64,000 nucleotides of DNA from Phycisphaerales bacterium (GCA_020847375.1 JADLCB010000019.1:62001-126000); one strand, 5' to 3'. Counted from the stretch's first letter, positions 18,047 through 27,967 are shown. The notes: a model not told the origin generated them from the letters alone. Program-made: numbers and translations.

Positions 18047-18409
18047 GGTAAAGATAAGCAAAGAGATCGGCAAACATAGGCTGAAAATATTTGATGCGCT
18101 GGCGATCAAGCTCAGGCGCAGACGCCGCGTGAGCCAGCAAACAAGAAACGTGTTTCAACGGACTGAAGTTGAAAACAATCGCAACAAAAGGGGAAAGGGG
18201 ATATTTCAACCGATTATAATTGACACCCGCTACCAGCATGGGTAGGTTGATGAGAGGAATTAACCAGCTACGCTACGACGTGGAATCTGCATTTCATCGA
18301 TCCGCCCAATACTGTGGCGACCTAAGCTTCATTACGGGATCGCTGAAACCCATATTCTGAAATCGGTGGCAGGGCTGTTTGCCGGTTTTTGAATACAGGA
18401 CGGTCACCC
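18047..18409. other. Divergent intergenic region between the S55 gene and rnc
   Basis: About 363 bases without a convincing gene. It must hold promoters for both directions. A TATAAT reads on both strands within ATTATAAT near 18214-18220, but I see no well-spaced -35 for it. AGGA (18397-18400) is the ribosome-binding site of rnc. Confidence 0.5.
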
Positions 18410-19150
18410 GTGACAGAAGAAGCACTTTGCAAAGCGCAAGCTGTTTTACAACATACCTTTGCCCAGCCCGACCTGCTGGTCGTCGCTTTGACGCATGCGT
18501 CGATTGCCGACAACCGCCTGGCCAGTAATGAGCGGATGGAATTTCTCGGCGATGCGGTGCTTGATCTGATTGTCTGCGACGAACTATTTCAACGATATCC
18601 GCAGCATCTGGAAGGCGATTTGACCAAGATCAAGTCAGCCGTGGTGTCACGACGCATCTGCGCGGAAATTTCCAATGAAATCGGTCTGACCGAGCTGTTG
18701 ATGATTGGCAAAGGTCTCAGTTCGCGGGCGCAGATGCCTCCGAGCCTGGCCGCTTGTGTTTATGAGTCGATTGTGGCTTCAATCTATCTGGATGGGGGAT
18801 TTGAAGCCGCCCGGGCATTTGTATTGCGGACCATTCGGCCCAAGATCGATCTGATTGCCGCCAGCGTTCATCAGATGAACTACAAGGCGGTGCTCCAGCA
18901 ATATGCCCAGCAACACCATGGCTCAACACCGATCTATGAACTGTTGGATGAAAAAGGGCCGGATCACAGCAAATGTTTTGAGGTTGGTGTGGCGCTGGAT
19001 GGCCGCCGTTTTACCAGTGCCTGGGGGCCAAATAAAAAGACGGCGGAACAAAAAGCCGCGTTGCTGGCGTTGGAAGAACTGGGCGTCTTTGATGCCCTTG
19101 AAGTCGATCGGGCATTTGAGCAGTTGCAGGACACCAACGGCAACGATTAG
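18410..19150 (+). CDS. rnc: Ribonuclease III
   Basis: The RNase III signature NERMEFLGDAVLDL (residues about 40-53) holds metal ligands Glu and Asp; the later acidic pair lies in AACVYESIVASIYLDGG. A C-terminal double-stranded RNA-binding domain spans about residues 155-230 (NYKAVLQQYAQ to KKTAEQKAALLAL). It processes rRNA precursors and double-stranded RNA. GTG at 18410 is preferred because AGGA lies nine bases upstream; the longer TTG at 18389 lacks one. Length 246 aa, normal. Confidence 0.95.
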   Translation: MTEEALCKAQAVLQHTFAQPDLLVVALTHASIADNRLASNERMEFLGDAVLDLIVCDELFQRYPQHLEGDLTKIKSAVVSRRICAEISNEIGLTELLMIGKGLSSRAQMPPSLAACVYESIVASIYLDGGFEAARAFVLRTIRPKIDLIAASVHQMNYKAVLQQYAQQHHGSTPIYELLDEKGPDHSKCFEVGVALDGRRFTSAWGPNKKTAEQKAALLALEELGVFDALEVDRAFEQLQDTNGND

Positions 19151-19193
19151 CTGATGGGGCGGTTGATCGTGGGGCAATTCAAGCCCGGTTGAT

Positions 19194-19961
19194 TCAGGGC
19201 GCTGGATTGCCTGAATTGGGCAATTGCTGCTGATTGGTGTGCGGCTGATCCTGTAAATCTTCAGCCAGGGTCGCCGTGGCGTAGACTTCCGCCCGACGGT
19301 TGCCGGCCCGTGCCTCTGGCGTGTAGGCACGCTCAACCAGCGGTTCAAAGGTCGAACACCCCTGCACACGCAGTATCTCCGGTGCAACCCCCTTGGTAAC
19401 CAGATAATCCGCCACCACCTGGGCGCGGCGCAGGGATAAATCCAGCTTGTCCTTTGGAGTGGCTGTTTCAGGCAGGTCGTCCAGTCCGGTATGTCCCTTG
19501 ACCATGATGATATTACGATGGCCGCGGAACTGGGCGGCGATCTGATCCAGATCGCGCTGCATGGATGAGGACAACTCGTAGGAGTTGATTTCAAAGTTGA
19601 CCCGCCCGCCGGTTGTGGCCCAGCGGCTGGGGCGGATGTTGGTCGTTTCGTTATCGATACCATCAGCGCCGCGCTGTTGCAGACGGCTGGCACCGGCATT
19701 ATCCGGACCGTTGCGCAACCGACCCTCTTTCATCGCCTTTTCCAGCAGGTAAATATCAATGGGATCGTTGCTGTTGGGATCGGGTTTGTAGCCAAAGGCC
19801 TGTTTGATCTCCGCGACCGTCTCGGTTTCGGTCTGGGCCTGGGCAGCGGCGTTGGCGGGGTTTCCGTCGGGTTTAAGAACCCAGAGAATCACGAACAACC
19901 CCATCATGCACATGATCAGGTCGGCCAGCGTGAAGATCCACTCAGGGCATTCTTCACACAT
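19194..19961 (-). CDS. motB: Flagellar stator-type MotB/OmpA-domain protein
   Basis: CPEWIFTLADLIMCMMGLFV is a single N-terminal membrane helix with the stator Asp in LADL. An OmpA-like peptidoglycan-binding domain covers about residues 115-240 (VKGHTGLDDLPE, LSLRRAQVVADYL, GNRRAEVYA). With MotA it forms the proton or sodium channel of a rotary motor. It follows motA by 60 bases. Oddly, the open frame upstream of the ATG encodes KCGKCNPEE, a Cys-rich lead that planctomycete-type MotB proteins often carry, but no standard start codon precedes it before a TGA. The true start could be non-canonical. Ends Pro/Gln-rich. Confidence 0.85.
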   Translation of the reverse strand: MCEECPEWIFTLADLIMCMMGLFVILWVLKPDGNPANAAAQAQTETETVAEIKQAFGYKPDPNSNDPIDIYLLEKAMKEGRLRNGPDNAGASRLQQRGADGIDNETTNIRPSRWATTGGRVNFEINSYELSSSMQRDLDQIAAQFRGHRNIIMVKGHTGLDDLPETATPKDKLDLSLRRAQVVADYLVTKGVAPEILRVQGCSTFEPLVERAYTPEARAGNRRAEVYATATLAEDLQDQPHTNQQQLPNSGNPAP

Positions 19962-20021
19962 TTCTTCGGGATTGCATTTACCGCACTTGGCTGCCCTGGT
20001 TGATCAAAAGTAATGGGTTAC

Positions 20022-20816
20022 TCACGCGGCCTTGGGCATCGCCGCCTGCTGGGTGCTGCTCAGGAAGCTCATCAACTGCATTTCCACGACTCGAGGGTTG
20101 TTACCCGCTTGAATACTCAATACACCCTGAAGGATAATCTCCTTGGCGAAGACTTCCTCCTTGCTTTTCAGGCCGAGTTTTTCAGCGATCGGACCAGCAA
20201 AGATGTTCTGCATCAGCGCCCCGTAGAGTGTTCCGCTGATGGCGCCCGCCAGAGCCTTGCCCACCGCCGAAGCGTCGCCGCCCAGATTCTGGAACATCGC
20301 CACCTGGGCGACCAGACAGGCAATCAGCCCGCATCCGGGACCGAACTTGGCGATCATGCCCCAGAAGTGCTTGCCATGCTTGTGGCGCTCCACCATGGAT
20401 TCGACTTCGATACGCATGATTCGCTCGATAATTTCCGGATCCGTACCGTCAATGGTTAATTGCAGACCACGACGTAAAAAGGGATCGGGCGCTTCGCGGG
20501 CGACGGTTTCCAGCGCCAGAACGCCATCACGGCGTGCGGTTTCAGCGTACTGCACCATTTCCTTGATCAGGTGCTGTACATGCGTGCCCTTGTCAAACAG
20601 CATCTTTTTAAGGCAGGAAAATGCAGACATGACCGAATGCAACGGCATGGACGCCATCGTTGCACCCAAGGCGCAACCGAAGACGAGCATCAGTTCAGCC
20701 GGTACGATGTACGGGCCGAAATTACCGTGGGTGGCATGAAAAATGCCATAGGCCAGAGCACCCCAGGCAAGGAGATAACCAATCAGTGTGGCCAGGTCCA
20801 TAAGCGATAGCCGCAA
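20022..20816 (-). CDS. motA: Flagellar stator protein MotA
   Basis: A four-helix membrane protein of 264 aa: helices at about 8-28 and 34-52, a cytoplasmic charged domain with DGVLALETVAREAPDPFLRRGL (MotA/TolQ-like, residues about 95-150), then helices around 160-185 and 195-215 with AKFGPGCGLIACL and GALMQNIFAGPIAEKL. It partners with MotB encoded directly downstream. No other flagellar genes are in the window, so the pair is separate from the main flagellar locus or drives another rotary or gliding system. Confidence 0.9.
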   Translation of the reverse strand: MRLSLMDLATLIGYLLAWGALAYGIFHATHGNFGPYIVPAELMLVFGCALGATMASMPLHSVMSAFSCLKKMLFDKGTHVQHLIKEMVQYAETARRDGVLALETVAREAPDPFLRRGLQLTIDGTDPEIIERIMRIEVESMVERHKHGKHFWGMIAKFGPGCGLIACLVAQVAMFQNLGGDASAVGKALAGAISGTLYGALMQNIFAGPIAEKLGLKSKEEVFAKEIILQGVLSIQAGNNPRVVEMQLMSFLSSTQQAAMPKAA

Positions 20817-21000
20817 AAGAAGTTACAGACTGCCAAATATCGCTGTACCTGCTTGACGTTGCTGTTTTCAGACAGCTGCGGTACAGAGATGCGTCTGCTT
20901 ATTGTTTATTTCGGCGTGATCGACGTTGCAGGTTGAGAGATTATCGGAACTTGATTGCAATGGTTGACGCACATACGCCGATGAAGGACAAAGATAAGAG

Positions 21001-21783
21001 ATGGATGTAATCGGTCTACTTAGTGCTGATCAGGTGTTGAGCATGCTGGAAGCGGGCAGCTATCTGCTGTTGTTCCTGCTGCTGTTTGCCTGTGGGTTGG
21101 GTTTGCCGTTGCCGGAAGATATTCCGTTGCTGGCCGCCGGTACGCTGATCGCGCGGGGCCGGATGGAACTTCTGCCCGCCTCGATCTGCGCCTGGTGTGG
21201 GATTATCGGCGGGGACTGTGTTCTTTACCTGCTGGCACAGCGCTATGGGATGAATATTACCCGCATTCCGTTGATCGGTCGGCATGTCACGCGGGAACGT
21301 ATCGAGCGTGCCGAGCGCCTGTTCGAGCAGTATGGTGTTTGGGTTGTGGCGGTGGGACGATTGTTTGCCGGTATTCGCGGGGCGATGGTCGTGGCAGCCG
21401 GGGCGACTCGATTTAATTTTTACAAGTTCATTGTTACCGATGGTCTGGCTGCGCTGATCAGTGGAGGGCTGTTCCTGTGGCTGGGGCATGTATTCGGTAA
21501 AAATCTGGACGTGCTGGCGGAAAAGGTGAAAGCCGGCGAGCGCTGGGTTTTTGCGGTACTGATTATCGCAGGGGTTCTGGCGGTCATTTATGTCTGGTGG
21601 CGGCGGCGCAAACGTCAGGCCCTGACCGATGCTGCCCTGAAAAAAGCGGTTCATGTGGCGCAGCGCCGCGCCCCAGTGACCAGCACAGAGGCTGATGCAG
21701 CGGCGGGTTGTGATGACCGTGGCGCAGCGCCGGTGGACTCATCGTCAGCCCCGCCGGAATCGATCAGTCCGACACGTTCGTGA
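21001..21783 (+). CDS. DedA/SNARE-associated family membrane protein
   Basis: The DedA core is clear: FACGLGLPLPEDIPLLAAGTL, a second helix block with GGDCVLYLLAQRYG, and the conserved FAGIRGAMVVAAG re-entrant motif with its Arg. A membrane helix near residue 180 is followed by a basic tail and a low-complexity C-terminus. DedA proteins are flippases or scramblases for undecaprenyl phosphate or phospholipids in the inner membrane. AAGGA lies 12 bases before the ATG. The gene precedes ampG, 71 bases away, so a link to peptidoglycan lipid-carrier recycling is plausible. Confidence 0.9.
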   Translation: MDVIGLLSADQVLSMLEAGSYLLLFLLLFACGLGLPLPEDIPLLAAGTLIARGRMELLPASICAWCGIIGGDCVLYLLAQRYGMNITRIPLIGRHVTRERIERAERLFEQYGVWVVAVGRLFAGIRGAMVVAAGATRFNFYKFIVTDGLAALISGGLFLWLGHVFGKNLDVLAEKVKAGERWVFAVLIIAGVLAVIYVWWRRRKRQALTDAALKKAVHVAQRRAPVTSTEADAAAGCDDRGAAPVDSSSAPPESISPTRS

Positions 21784-21854
21784 CGTGTCGCTGGCTGGGC
21801 GGCGGGATCTCAAGCTGCCCGTATCGTCGTGTTCAACCGGGATTTATTTGACGC

Positions 21855-23084
21855 ATGGATGCGTTGCGTGCCTACACTTCTCGCCGGATGCTTGCCCTGG
21901 GGGCGATTGGTTTTGCTTCGGGTCTGCCACTGGTTCTCACCCAAGCCACGCTGCAGCAATGGATGAAGCATCGCGGGATCGATCTGACCACGCTGGGGCT
22001 GCTTAGCTTGGTGGGGTTGCCCTACACCATCAAGGTTTTATGGGCGCCATTTCTGGACCGCTGGCGGGCACCGTTTTTAGGCGCGCGTCGTGGGTGGCTT
22101 GCGGTGACTCAACTGCTGCTCATCGGCGCAATCGTGGTGCTGGCGTTATACGGCGCGCGGGCGGAGATGCTGAGTGTGGGGGCAATGGCAATGACCATCG
22201 CTTTTTTCTCAGCATCGCAGGATATCGTCGCTGATGGATACCGTACGGATCTGCTGCGCCCGGCTGAACGTGGTTATGGTGCGGGTTTGTTCGTAACGGG
22301 GTATCGCCTGGCGATGGTGAGTGCCGGCGCCGGTGCCAGTATTGCCGTGGGCTGGGGGTGGATGCAGTGGCAACACGCCTACTTGTTGATGGCGGGTTTA
22401 ATGGCGATCGGCGTGGTCGGGACGTTGCTGGCTGATGAGCCGGATCGCGAACCGGATCAACCTGAGTCGCTCTATCAAGCCATTGTGCCTCCGCTGCGCG
22501 AGTTTTTAGCGCGCGGCGATGGTGTGCTGGTTCTGTTGTTTATCATGCTGTTTCGCCTGCCTGACTCAGTGGCCGGGACAATGACCATCCCGTTTTTGAT
22601 GGATATCGGCGTCAGTGATGAACAAATTGGTTATTATCGCCACGGCCTTGGCGTAGCGACAACGATAGTCGGCGCGATGGCCGGCGGAGCGATTGTCGAG
22701 CGCATCGGTCTGCGCGCTTCGCTTTGGGTCTTTGGTATTCTGCAGGCGCTGAGCAACGCCGGATTTCTGCTGCTGGCCTGGACCGGAGCCAAACTGCCGG
22801 TGCTGGTGTCGGCGCTGGTTTTTGAAAACTTGTGTGCGGGTTTTGCGGTGGCGGGTTTTTTCGTGTTTCTGATGAGCCAGTGTCACCGGCAGTATACAGT
22901 GACGCAATATGCGCTGCTCTCCAGCCTGATGGCGCTGATGGGGCCGATCATGGGAAGCTGGACGGGGGCAGCGGCTCAGTGGTTGGGCTGGCCGGGGTTT
23001 TTTCTATTAAGTGTGGCGACTTCCCTGCCAGCACTGCTGCTTCTGGTGTGGATTCGACCCCGCCCGCAGGATGAGCAGGGGTAG
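21855..23084 (+). CDS. ampG: AmpG-like muropeptide MFS transporter
   Basis: A twelve-helix MFS protein of 409 aa. AmpG-type blocks include FASGLPLVLTQATLQQWMK, GLPYTIKVLWAPFLDRW and FSASQDIVADGYRTDLL, the last being diagnostic. AmpG imports anhydromuropeptides released during wall turnover. Context with DedA upstream, and L,D-transpeptidase and SpoIID-like genes elsewhere in the window, supports an active peptidoglycan economy. The start ATG at 21855 has no strong ribosome-binding site. Confidence 0.88.
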   Translation: MDALRAYTSRRMLALGAIGFASGLPLVLTQATLQQWMKHRGIDLTTLGLLSLVGLPYTIKVLWAPFLDRWRAPFLGARRGWLAVTQLLLIGAIVVLALYGARAEMLSVGAMAMTIAFFSASQDIVADGYRTDLLRPAERGYGAGLFVTGYRLAMVSAGAGASIAVGWGWMQWQHAYLLMAGLMAIGVVGTLLADEPDREPDQPESLYQAIVPPLREFLARGDGVLVLLFIMLFRLPDSVAGTMTIPFLMDIGVSDEQIGYYRHGLGVATTIVGAMAGGAIVERIGLRASLWVFGILQALSNAGFLLLAWTGAKLPVLVSALVFENLCAGFAVAGFFVFLMSQCHRQYTVTQYALLSSLMALMGPIMGSWTGAAAQWLGWPGFFLLSVATSLPALLLLVWIRPRPQDEQG

Positions 23085-23163
23085 GATTTGGTCCATAAAC
23101 AAGCAGCGACCGGTTTTGGCAATTGCCATTGTAATCAGCATCACAGGATATAACGTATTTGCA

Positions 23164-25134
23164 ATGCGGTCTCGAACGTTTGTCATTATGGTTTGGCTGC
23201 TGGTGATGGGGGGAGTGGCGGATGTTGCCCGCGGAGTCTGGTTTGATGAGAGCTGGCCCTACCGTCGGGCGGTGAATGTCACCTGGGATGCCGAACATGC
23301 CACCGGTCGGGAGGTGGCGCAGGTTACGATTTTGACCGCCGGCCACCACTTGCGCGATGGCAGCGACGTGCGCGTGCTGACGTATGACGGTCGGCCAGTC
23401 GCGTTTGAGGTGATGCGGGTGGGGCCGGGGGATCAGGTTGAAGTGGCCTTTGGGTTGCACCGCCAGAGCAAGGATTATTATGTCTATTGGGGTCGATCCC
23501 AACCGCCTCCATTGCCAGCGGATCAGCCGAAGTTTGCCCCGACATCGGGGTTGCTCATGGAAGTGCGCCAATGGAACACGCGCCGAGCCAATAATTTTCA
23601 GCAGATCATGCAGTCGTTTGACGCCAGCCAGTCTGTTCTGGGCAAGACGATGATCGATCAACCGCTGCTGAGCTATAACCCGGTGGCTGATCAGCGCCAA
23701 AGCATCTCCAAAATTACCGGTACGATTTTGGCGCCCATCGACGGTTCCTACTATTTCGCCATTAACGCCGATGACCGGGCGGGGTTGTGGATTGATGGTC
23801 AACCCGTTGCCTTCGCTTCCCATATTGCCGGTGACGCCCGCTTCAATGGCACGATTGACCTCACGCGCGGCCAGCATGATTTTACGGTTTATCTGGCGAA
23901 TTTTGGGGGCGATTGCCGGTTGAATGTCGGTTGGCGCACACCAGGTACCGCGAAAATGCAAACGATGGAGCGCGGCGCGTTTGGGTATATTTTTGGCGGT
24001 GTCATCGGGCCGATGGAACAGACGGGCAAACGGCTGGTCGCCGATTTCCAGCCTCAGTATATGGGCGAATGTTTTTTCAGTAACGAGTATGCCCATCGTA
24101 TCCGTTTCACCGCTGCCGAGGTGCGCGGGGGGGAATATGAGTGGAGTTTTGGCGATGGTCAGACAGCTCGGGGGCAGCAGGTTGATCACGTCTATCTGAC
24201 TGGCGGTGTGTTCCCTGTAAAAATTACGGTGAAAACGAAAGAGGCGCAGGATACACAGACAACCGAGCTTCAGGTTCAGCGCGATTTTTCCAATCTTCGG
24301 CGGATGAAGGAGGATGGGGTGATAACCATCGCCCCGATCGTGCGCGGATATGATCTGTCTGGCGCACCACCGGATCAACTGATTCGGATGATTGAGTTGC
24401 AGCAACAGGCGGGCGACCGTCAGGCGATGCTGGCAGCAGCCATGCCGCTGGCGCGCCTGGTCAAACAACCGACAATCGCCAAGGCACTGGCAGCGCTGCA
24501 ATTGGCGGTCGATGATGCGCTATCAGCCGGGATGACGGATCAAGCCATTGCGCTGTTGGAACAAGTACCGGAAAATTCCAACCTTCAACCCCGCGCGGCT
24601 GTCATACTGGGGGAAAGTCTGTTGTGGTGGGGGGGGGATGCCCAAAAAGCAGCGAATGTTCTACAACCCTATAAAAAAAATGCAGCGGTTCAGCGCACAC
24701 TCGGCCAGGCGCTGATTCTATCGGGTCACAAGCAAGAGGGGTTGAGTCTGTTGCAGTCGCTTCCCGTGACGGTTGAACAGGCCAAACAAGCTGCGGTCAG
24801 CGGGGCATTGGCGCGAACGGTCGAGTTTTACATCGATCAGAAGGAGGTCGATGCCGGCGAAACAAGCTGGCAACAATGGATGCAGCAGTTTCCGGCTGAT
24901 TTTGTCGAAGGGTACAGTCTGTTGTTGCGCGTGCGCCTGATGGAGCTGCGCGGGCTTTTGTCACAGGCGGCGACCATCGCCCAGAGTTTTGCTACAGCAG
25001 TGCCTGATTCGCCCTATGCCCCCCGGCTGCTTGATACCGCCAGCCGTTTGCTGAAGAGCACTGATCCTGACCGCAGCGCGGCCCTGCATCAGTTACTCAA
25101 ACAGCGCTATCCTGAAGATCCATTGAGCCAATGA
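23164..25134 (+). CDS. Exported PA14/PKD-domain protein with TPR-like C-terminus
   Basis: The signal peptide is MRSRTFVIMVWLLVMGGVADVARG. A DUF2341-like opening (FDESWPYRRAVNV) is followed by a PA14-type domain at about residues 165-260 (GSYYFAINADDRAGLWIDGQ, HDFTVYLANFGG), then a PKD domain (EYEWSFGDGQTARGQQVDHVY). The last 250 residues are helical repeats resembling TPRs. PA14 and PKD domains bind glycans or mediate surface adhesion. ATG at 23164 is chosen; upstream in-frame ATGs at 23071 and 23011 overlap ampG. The gene stops 90 bases before the ABC transporter operon; a link is not shown. Confidence 0.75.
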   Translation: MRSRTFVIMVWLLVMGGVADVARGVWFDESWPYRRAVNVTWDAEHATGREVAQVTILTAGHHLRDGSDVRVLTYDGRPVAFEVMRVGPGDQVEVAFGLHRQSKDYYVYWGRSQPPPLPADQPKFAPTSGLLMEVRQWNTRRANNFQQIMQSFDASQSVLGKTMIDQPLLSYNPVADQRQSISKITGTILAPIDGSYYFAINADDRAGLWIDGQPVAFASHIAGDARFNGTIDLTRGQHDFTVYLANFGGDCRLNVGWRTPGTAKMQTMERGAFGYIFGGVIGPMEQTGKRLVADFQPQYMGECFFSNEYAHRIRFTAAEVRGGEYEWSFGDGQTARGQQVDHVYLTGGVFPVKITVKTKEAQDTQTTELQVQRDFSNLRRMKEDGVITIAPIVRGYDLSGAPPDQLIRMIELQQQAGDRQAMLAAAMPLARLVKQPTIAKALAALQLAVDDALSAGMTDQAIALLEQVPENSNLQPRAAVILGESLLWWGGDAQKAANVLQPYKKNAAVQRTLGQALILSGHKQEGLSLLQSLPVTVEQAKQAAVSGALARTVEFYIDQKEVDAGETSWQQWMQQFPADFVEGYSLLLRVRLMELRGLLSQAATIAQSFATAVPDSPYAPRLLDTASRLLKSTDPDRSAALHQLLKQRYPEDPLSQ

Positions 25135-25224
25135 AACGATATGGTTCATCATGTCTTGATTAACCATCAATATGCTTGTGGCGGCGTGCGCATGGATGAC
25201 CGTTCTGGAGTAGAATAACGCCCT

Positions 25225-26280
25225 ATGACTGCGGTTCGACTGGAACATATCACCAAGACATTCGGGCAGGCGCTGGCCTTGAGTGACATCAATCTGCAGA
25301 TCGGTGCTGGCGAGCTTTTTTTTCTGCTCGGGCCAAGCGGCTGCGGGAAAAGCACGCTTTTGCGGATCATTGCCGGTCTGCACGAGCCGACTGCGGGGCG
25401 CGTCTGGTTTAATGATACCGACGTGACGAGCCTGGGCACTGAAAAGCGCAATGCGGTGATGTGCTTTCAGAGTTATGCGTTATGGCCCCATTTGACTGTT
25501 CGCCAGAATGTGGCTTTCGGCTTGAAATTGCGCGAAATGGATAAGAAGGCGCAGGATCAGAAGCTGCATGAAGCGCTGCAGCTTGTGCAGATGCTTGACT
25601 ATGCCGAGCGCAAACCCAACCAGCTCTCCGGTGGTCAGCAGCAGCGTGTGGCCCTGGCGCGGGCGATGGCGGTCAGCCCGCAATGTCTGCTACTGGATGA
25701 ACCGCTGAGCAATCTCGATGCCAAACTGCGCAGCGAGATGCGCAGCGAAATTCGCCGGATCTGCAAAACGGCGGGATTCACCACGGTATATGTCACGCAT
25801 GATCAGAAAGAAGCCTTGAGCATTGCCGATCGGATCGCCGTTTTGAAAGATGGGCAGCTTTGTCAGGTCGGTTCACCGGCTGAACTTTATCATCAGCCTG
25901 CCAGTGCCTTTGTTGCTGATTTTGTCGGTCAGACGAATCTGCTGACGGGGCAGATCATTCAGCGTGATGCCCAGACCGTGCGCGTTCAAACGCCGGTCGG
26001 TTGTTTGACCGCGTGCAGCCGCGCTGCTGATTTACCCGAGCATGTCACCGTGAGTATCCGTCCTGAACAGATACAACTGGCGCGGCCGGGCGATGAAAAT
26101 AAGGAAAATCAGTTGGCGGGCCGGGTGGTTGAATCAACTTTTCTGGGTGAAGCCAGCGAGCATCTGCTTCAGATCAACCAGCAGACGTTGCGCATTATTT
26201 GTACGCCGCCGCAATTTGATCCGCCGAAGGAATTGAGGGTGAATATCGCAAGGGAAAGTGTTGTTCTTTTGACTCGTTAA
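25225..26280 (+). CDS. ABC transporter ATP-binding protein, FbpC/PotA type
   Basis: Walker A GPSGCGKST, Q-loop FQSYALWPHLTV, signature LSGGQQQRVALARAM, Walker B CLLLDEPLSNLD and H-loop THDQKEAL are all intact. The C-terminal 110 residues form a TOBE/MalK-type regulatory domain (VSIRPEQIQL). At 351 aa it matches the CUT1/ferric/spermidine importer ATPases. It is followed by a binding protein and a fused permease on the same strand, so it energises that importer. A TAGAAT lies 8 bases before the ATG. Confidence 0.92.
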   Translation: MTAVRLEHITKTFGQALALSDINLQIGAGELFFLLGPSGCGKSTLLRIIAGLHEPTAGRVWFNDTDVTSLGTEKRNAVMCFQSYALWPHLTVRQNVAFGLKLREMDKKAQDQKLHEALQLVQMLDYAERKPNQLSGGQQQRVALARAMAVSPQCLLLDEPLSNLDAKLRSEMRSEIRRICKTAGFTTVYVTHDQKEALSIADRIAVLKDGQLCQVGSPAELYHQPASAFVADFVGQTNLLTGQIIQRDAQTVRVQTPVGCLTACSRAADLPEHVTVSIRPEQIQLARPGDENKENQLAGRVVESTFLGEASEHLLQINQQTLRIICTPPQFDPPKELRVNIARESVVLLTR

Positions 26281-26325
26281 TGTGGCCATTGCCGGGCTGA
26301 TTGGATCAATCAGGCGTTTTGTTCA

Positions 26326-27885
26326 ATGCTGAGATATCTCTGGATCATCCTCTTTTTGTTGGTGCTGGCGATACCGTTTGCATTGCGCCATTGGCTGGTA
26401 AAACCAGAGACAGAATTAAAAGGCCAGACGGCTGGCCGATTGGTGATCGTTACACCCAATAATCAGGATATCCGCCGGGAATTCGCCCGTGCCTTTGATC
26501 AGTGGTATCAGGAGCATTTTGGTGAATCAGTCAAAATTGACTGGCGCGTGCCGGGTGGTTCCAACGATATCAAACGACTACTGGAAAGTGTTTATGCTGC
26601 CCAGCGGTTGAGTGATGGCCGTTTTCCTGATGAAGTGCGGGCCGATATCGATCTGGTCTGGGGCGGAGGTGATTATCTTTACGATGTCGAGCTGAATCCA
26701 CTGGGGTTGCTTCAGCCGCTTGATCTCAGCCCGGAGCTTTTGCGTGAAGCCTTTCCCGAACCGTTGCTGGCGGGGGTGAAACTGCGCGATGTGCGGCATG
26801 ACGCGCAAGGACGATTATTGCCGCCGCGCTGGGTGGGCGTGTGTCTCAGCGGGTTTGGCATTGTTTACAATCCTGCTGTTTACTCATCGCTGCATCTGCC
26901 GCCGCCGCAAACCTGGACAGATTTGACCAGGCCTCAACTGGCGGGCTTGCTGGCACTGGCGGACCCGACCCGTTCAGGTTCTGCCGCCGTGGCATATATG
27001 GTTGTTGTGCAGCGGGCCATGGCGGATGCTGAAGCAGCCGCGCTGCACGAATATCCTGATCTGGCGGGCTTATCAGCGCAACAACGCGGAGCCGACCAAC
27101 GTTATACGGATGCCTTGGCGCATGGCTGGCATGAAGGGATGCGGCAGTTGCTGCTGATCGCTGCCAATGCGCGTTATTTCACCGACTCAGCCAATCTCGT
27201 GCCGCGTGATGTCAGCAGTGGCGATGCAGCGGCCGGTGTGGCCATCGATTTTTATGGCCGCACCTTCCAAGAGGTTGTTGGATCATCGCGCATCCGGTTT
27301 GTTTCACCGCGCGGGGCAACGGCGATCACGCCTGATCCGGTGGCGATTTTGCTGGGTGTGAAGGGGGAACAAAAAATTCTGGCTGAGCGTTTTGTAACCT
27401 TTCTACTTTCCCGGCAGGGTCAGCTTCTATGGATTGTCAAACCCGGATTGCCGGATGGGCCGCTGGAGCGCGGGTTGCGCCGGTTGCCGATTCGTCCGGA
27501 TGTTTATGTTGACCGGACGAACTGGACGGACGATGCCGATCCCTTTATTGAAGCCGATGGTTTCAACCAGCGGGGGGAATGGATGTCCCTTTTCTCGGAT
27601 ATGCGCCCGCTCTGGGCAGCAGCCTGGATCGATAGTCGCGAGACACTTAAACAGGCCTATGCAGCAATTTTGCAAGTGTCGGAGGTTGGGCGTCGTGATC
27701 GTCTGATGGATGAGCTGACCAATTTGCCGGTACAGATGAATGATGTTGTTGCCGTTCGTACCCAACGGGCTGCGATGCAGCGCAACCACCAGGATATTAC
27801 ACTGTGGCAGACCCGGCAGCGTATTGAGTGGGCGCGCAAGTTTCGTAAACATTATCAGCGCGTTACGGACGAAGCGCAGCGTTGA
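26326..27885 (+). CDS. ABC transporter substrate-binding protein, ferric-type, membrane-anchored
   Basis: An N-terminal hydrophobic helix (YLWIILFLLVLAIPFAL) without a clear cleavage site or lipobox suggests membrane anchoring. The body resembles iron(III)/thiamine-type (FbpA-like) binding proteins: RLVIVTPNNQDIRREFARAFDQWY at the start, then DLVWGGGDYLYD and ADPTRSGSAAVAYMVVVQ. At 519 aa it is longer than FbpA (about 340 aa), with an extra helical C-terminal region. It sits between the ATPase (46 bases) and the permease (83 bases). The substrate is inferred from family only. Confidence 0.8.
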   Translation: MLRYLWIILFLLVLAIPFALRHWLVKPETELKGQTAGRLVIVTPNNQDIRREFARAFDQWYQEHFGESVKIDWRVPGGSNDIKRLLESVYAAQRLSDGRFPDEVRADIDLVWGGGDYLYDVELNPLGLLQPLDLSPELLREAFPEPLLAGVKLRDVRHDAQGRLLPPRWVGVCLSGFGIVYNPAVYSSLHLPPPQTWTDLTRPQLAGLLALADPTRSGSAAVAYMVVVQRAMADAEAAALHEYPDLAGLSAQQRGADQRYTDALAHGWHEGMRQLLLIAANARYFTDSANLVPRDVSSGDAAAGVAIDFYGRTFQEVVGSSRIRFVSPRGATAITPDPVAILLGVKGEQKILAERFVTFLLSRQGQLLWIVKPGLPDGPLERGLRRLPIRPDVYVDRTNWTDDADPFIEADGFNQRGEWMSLFSDMRPLWAAAWIDSRETLKQAYAAILQVSEVGRRDRLMDELTNLPVQMNDVVAVRTQRAAMQRNHQDITLWQTRQRIEWARKFRKHYQRVTDEAQR

Positions 27886-27967
27886 CGAGCCATCTGTCCG
27901 GCAGGCTGTCAGGCAACGGCCATTGCGTTAAATCGAGCTTGATTGGTTCAGCATCAGAAAGACCAAA

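Noticed and set aside
20817-21000. Paired segments CTGTACC/GGTACAG as a structured RNA before dedA
   Set aside because: Short stem with a large loop and no recognised RNA family; insufficient support.
22948-24501. Long 517-aa minus-strand open frame over ampG and the PA14 gene
   Set aside because: It lies antisense to two convincing genes, has no domain motifs and has the composition of a shadow frame.
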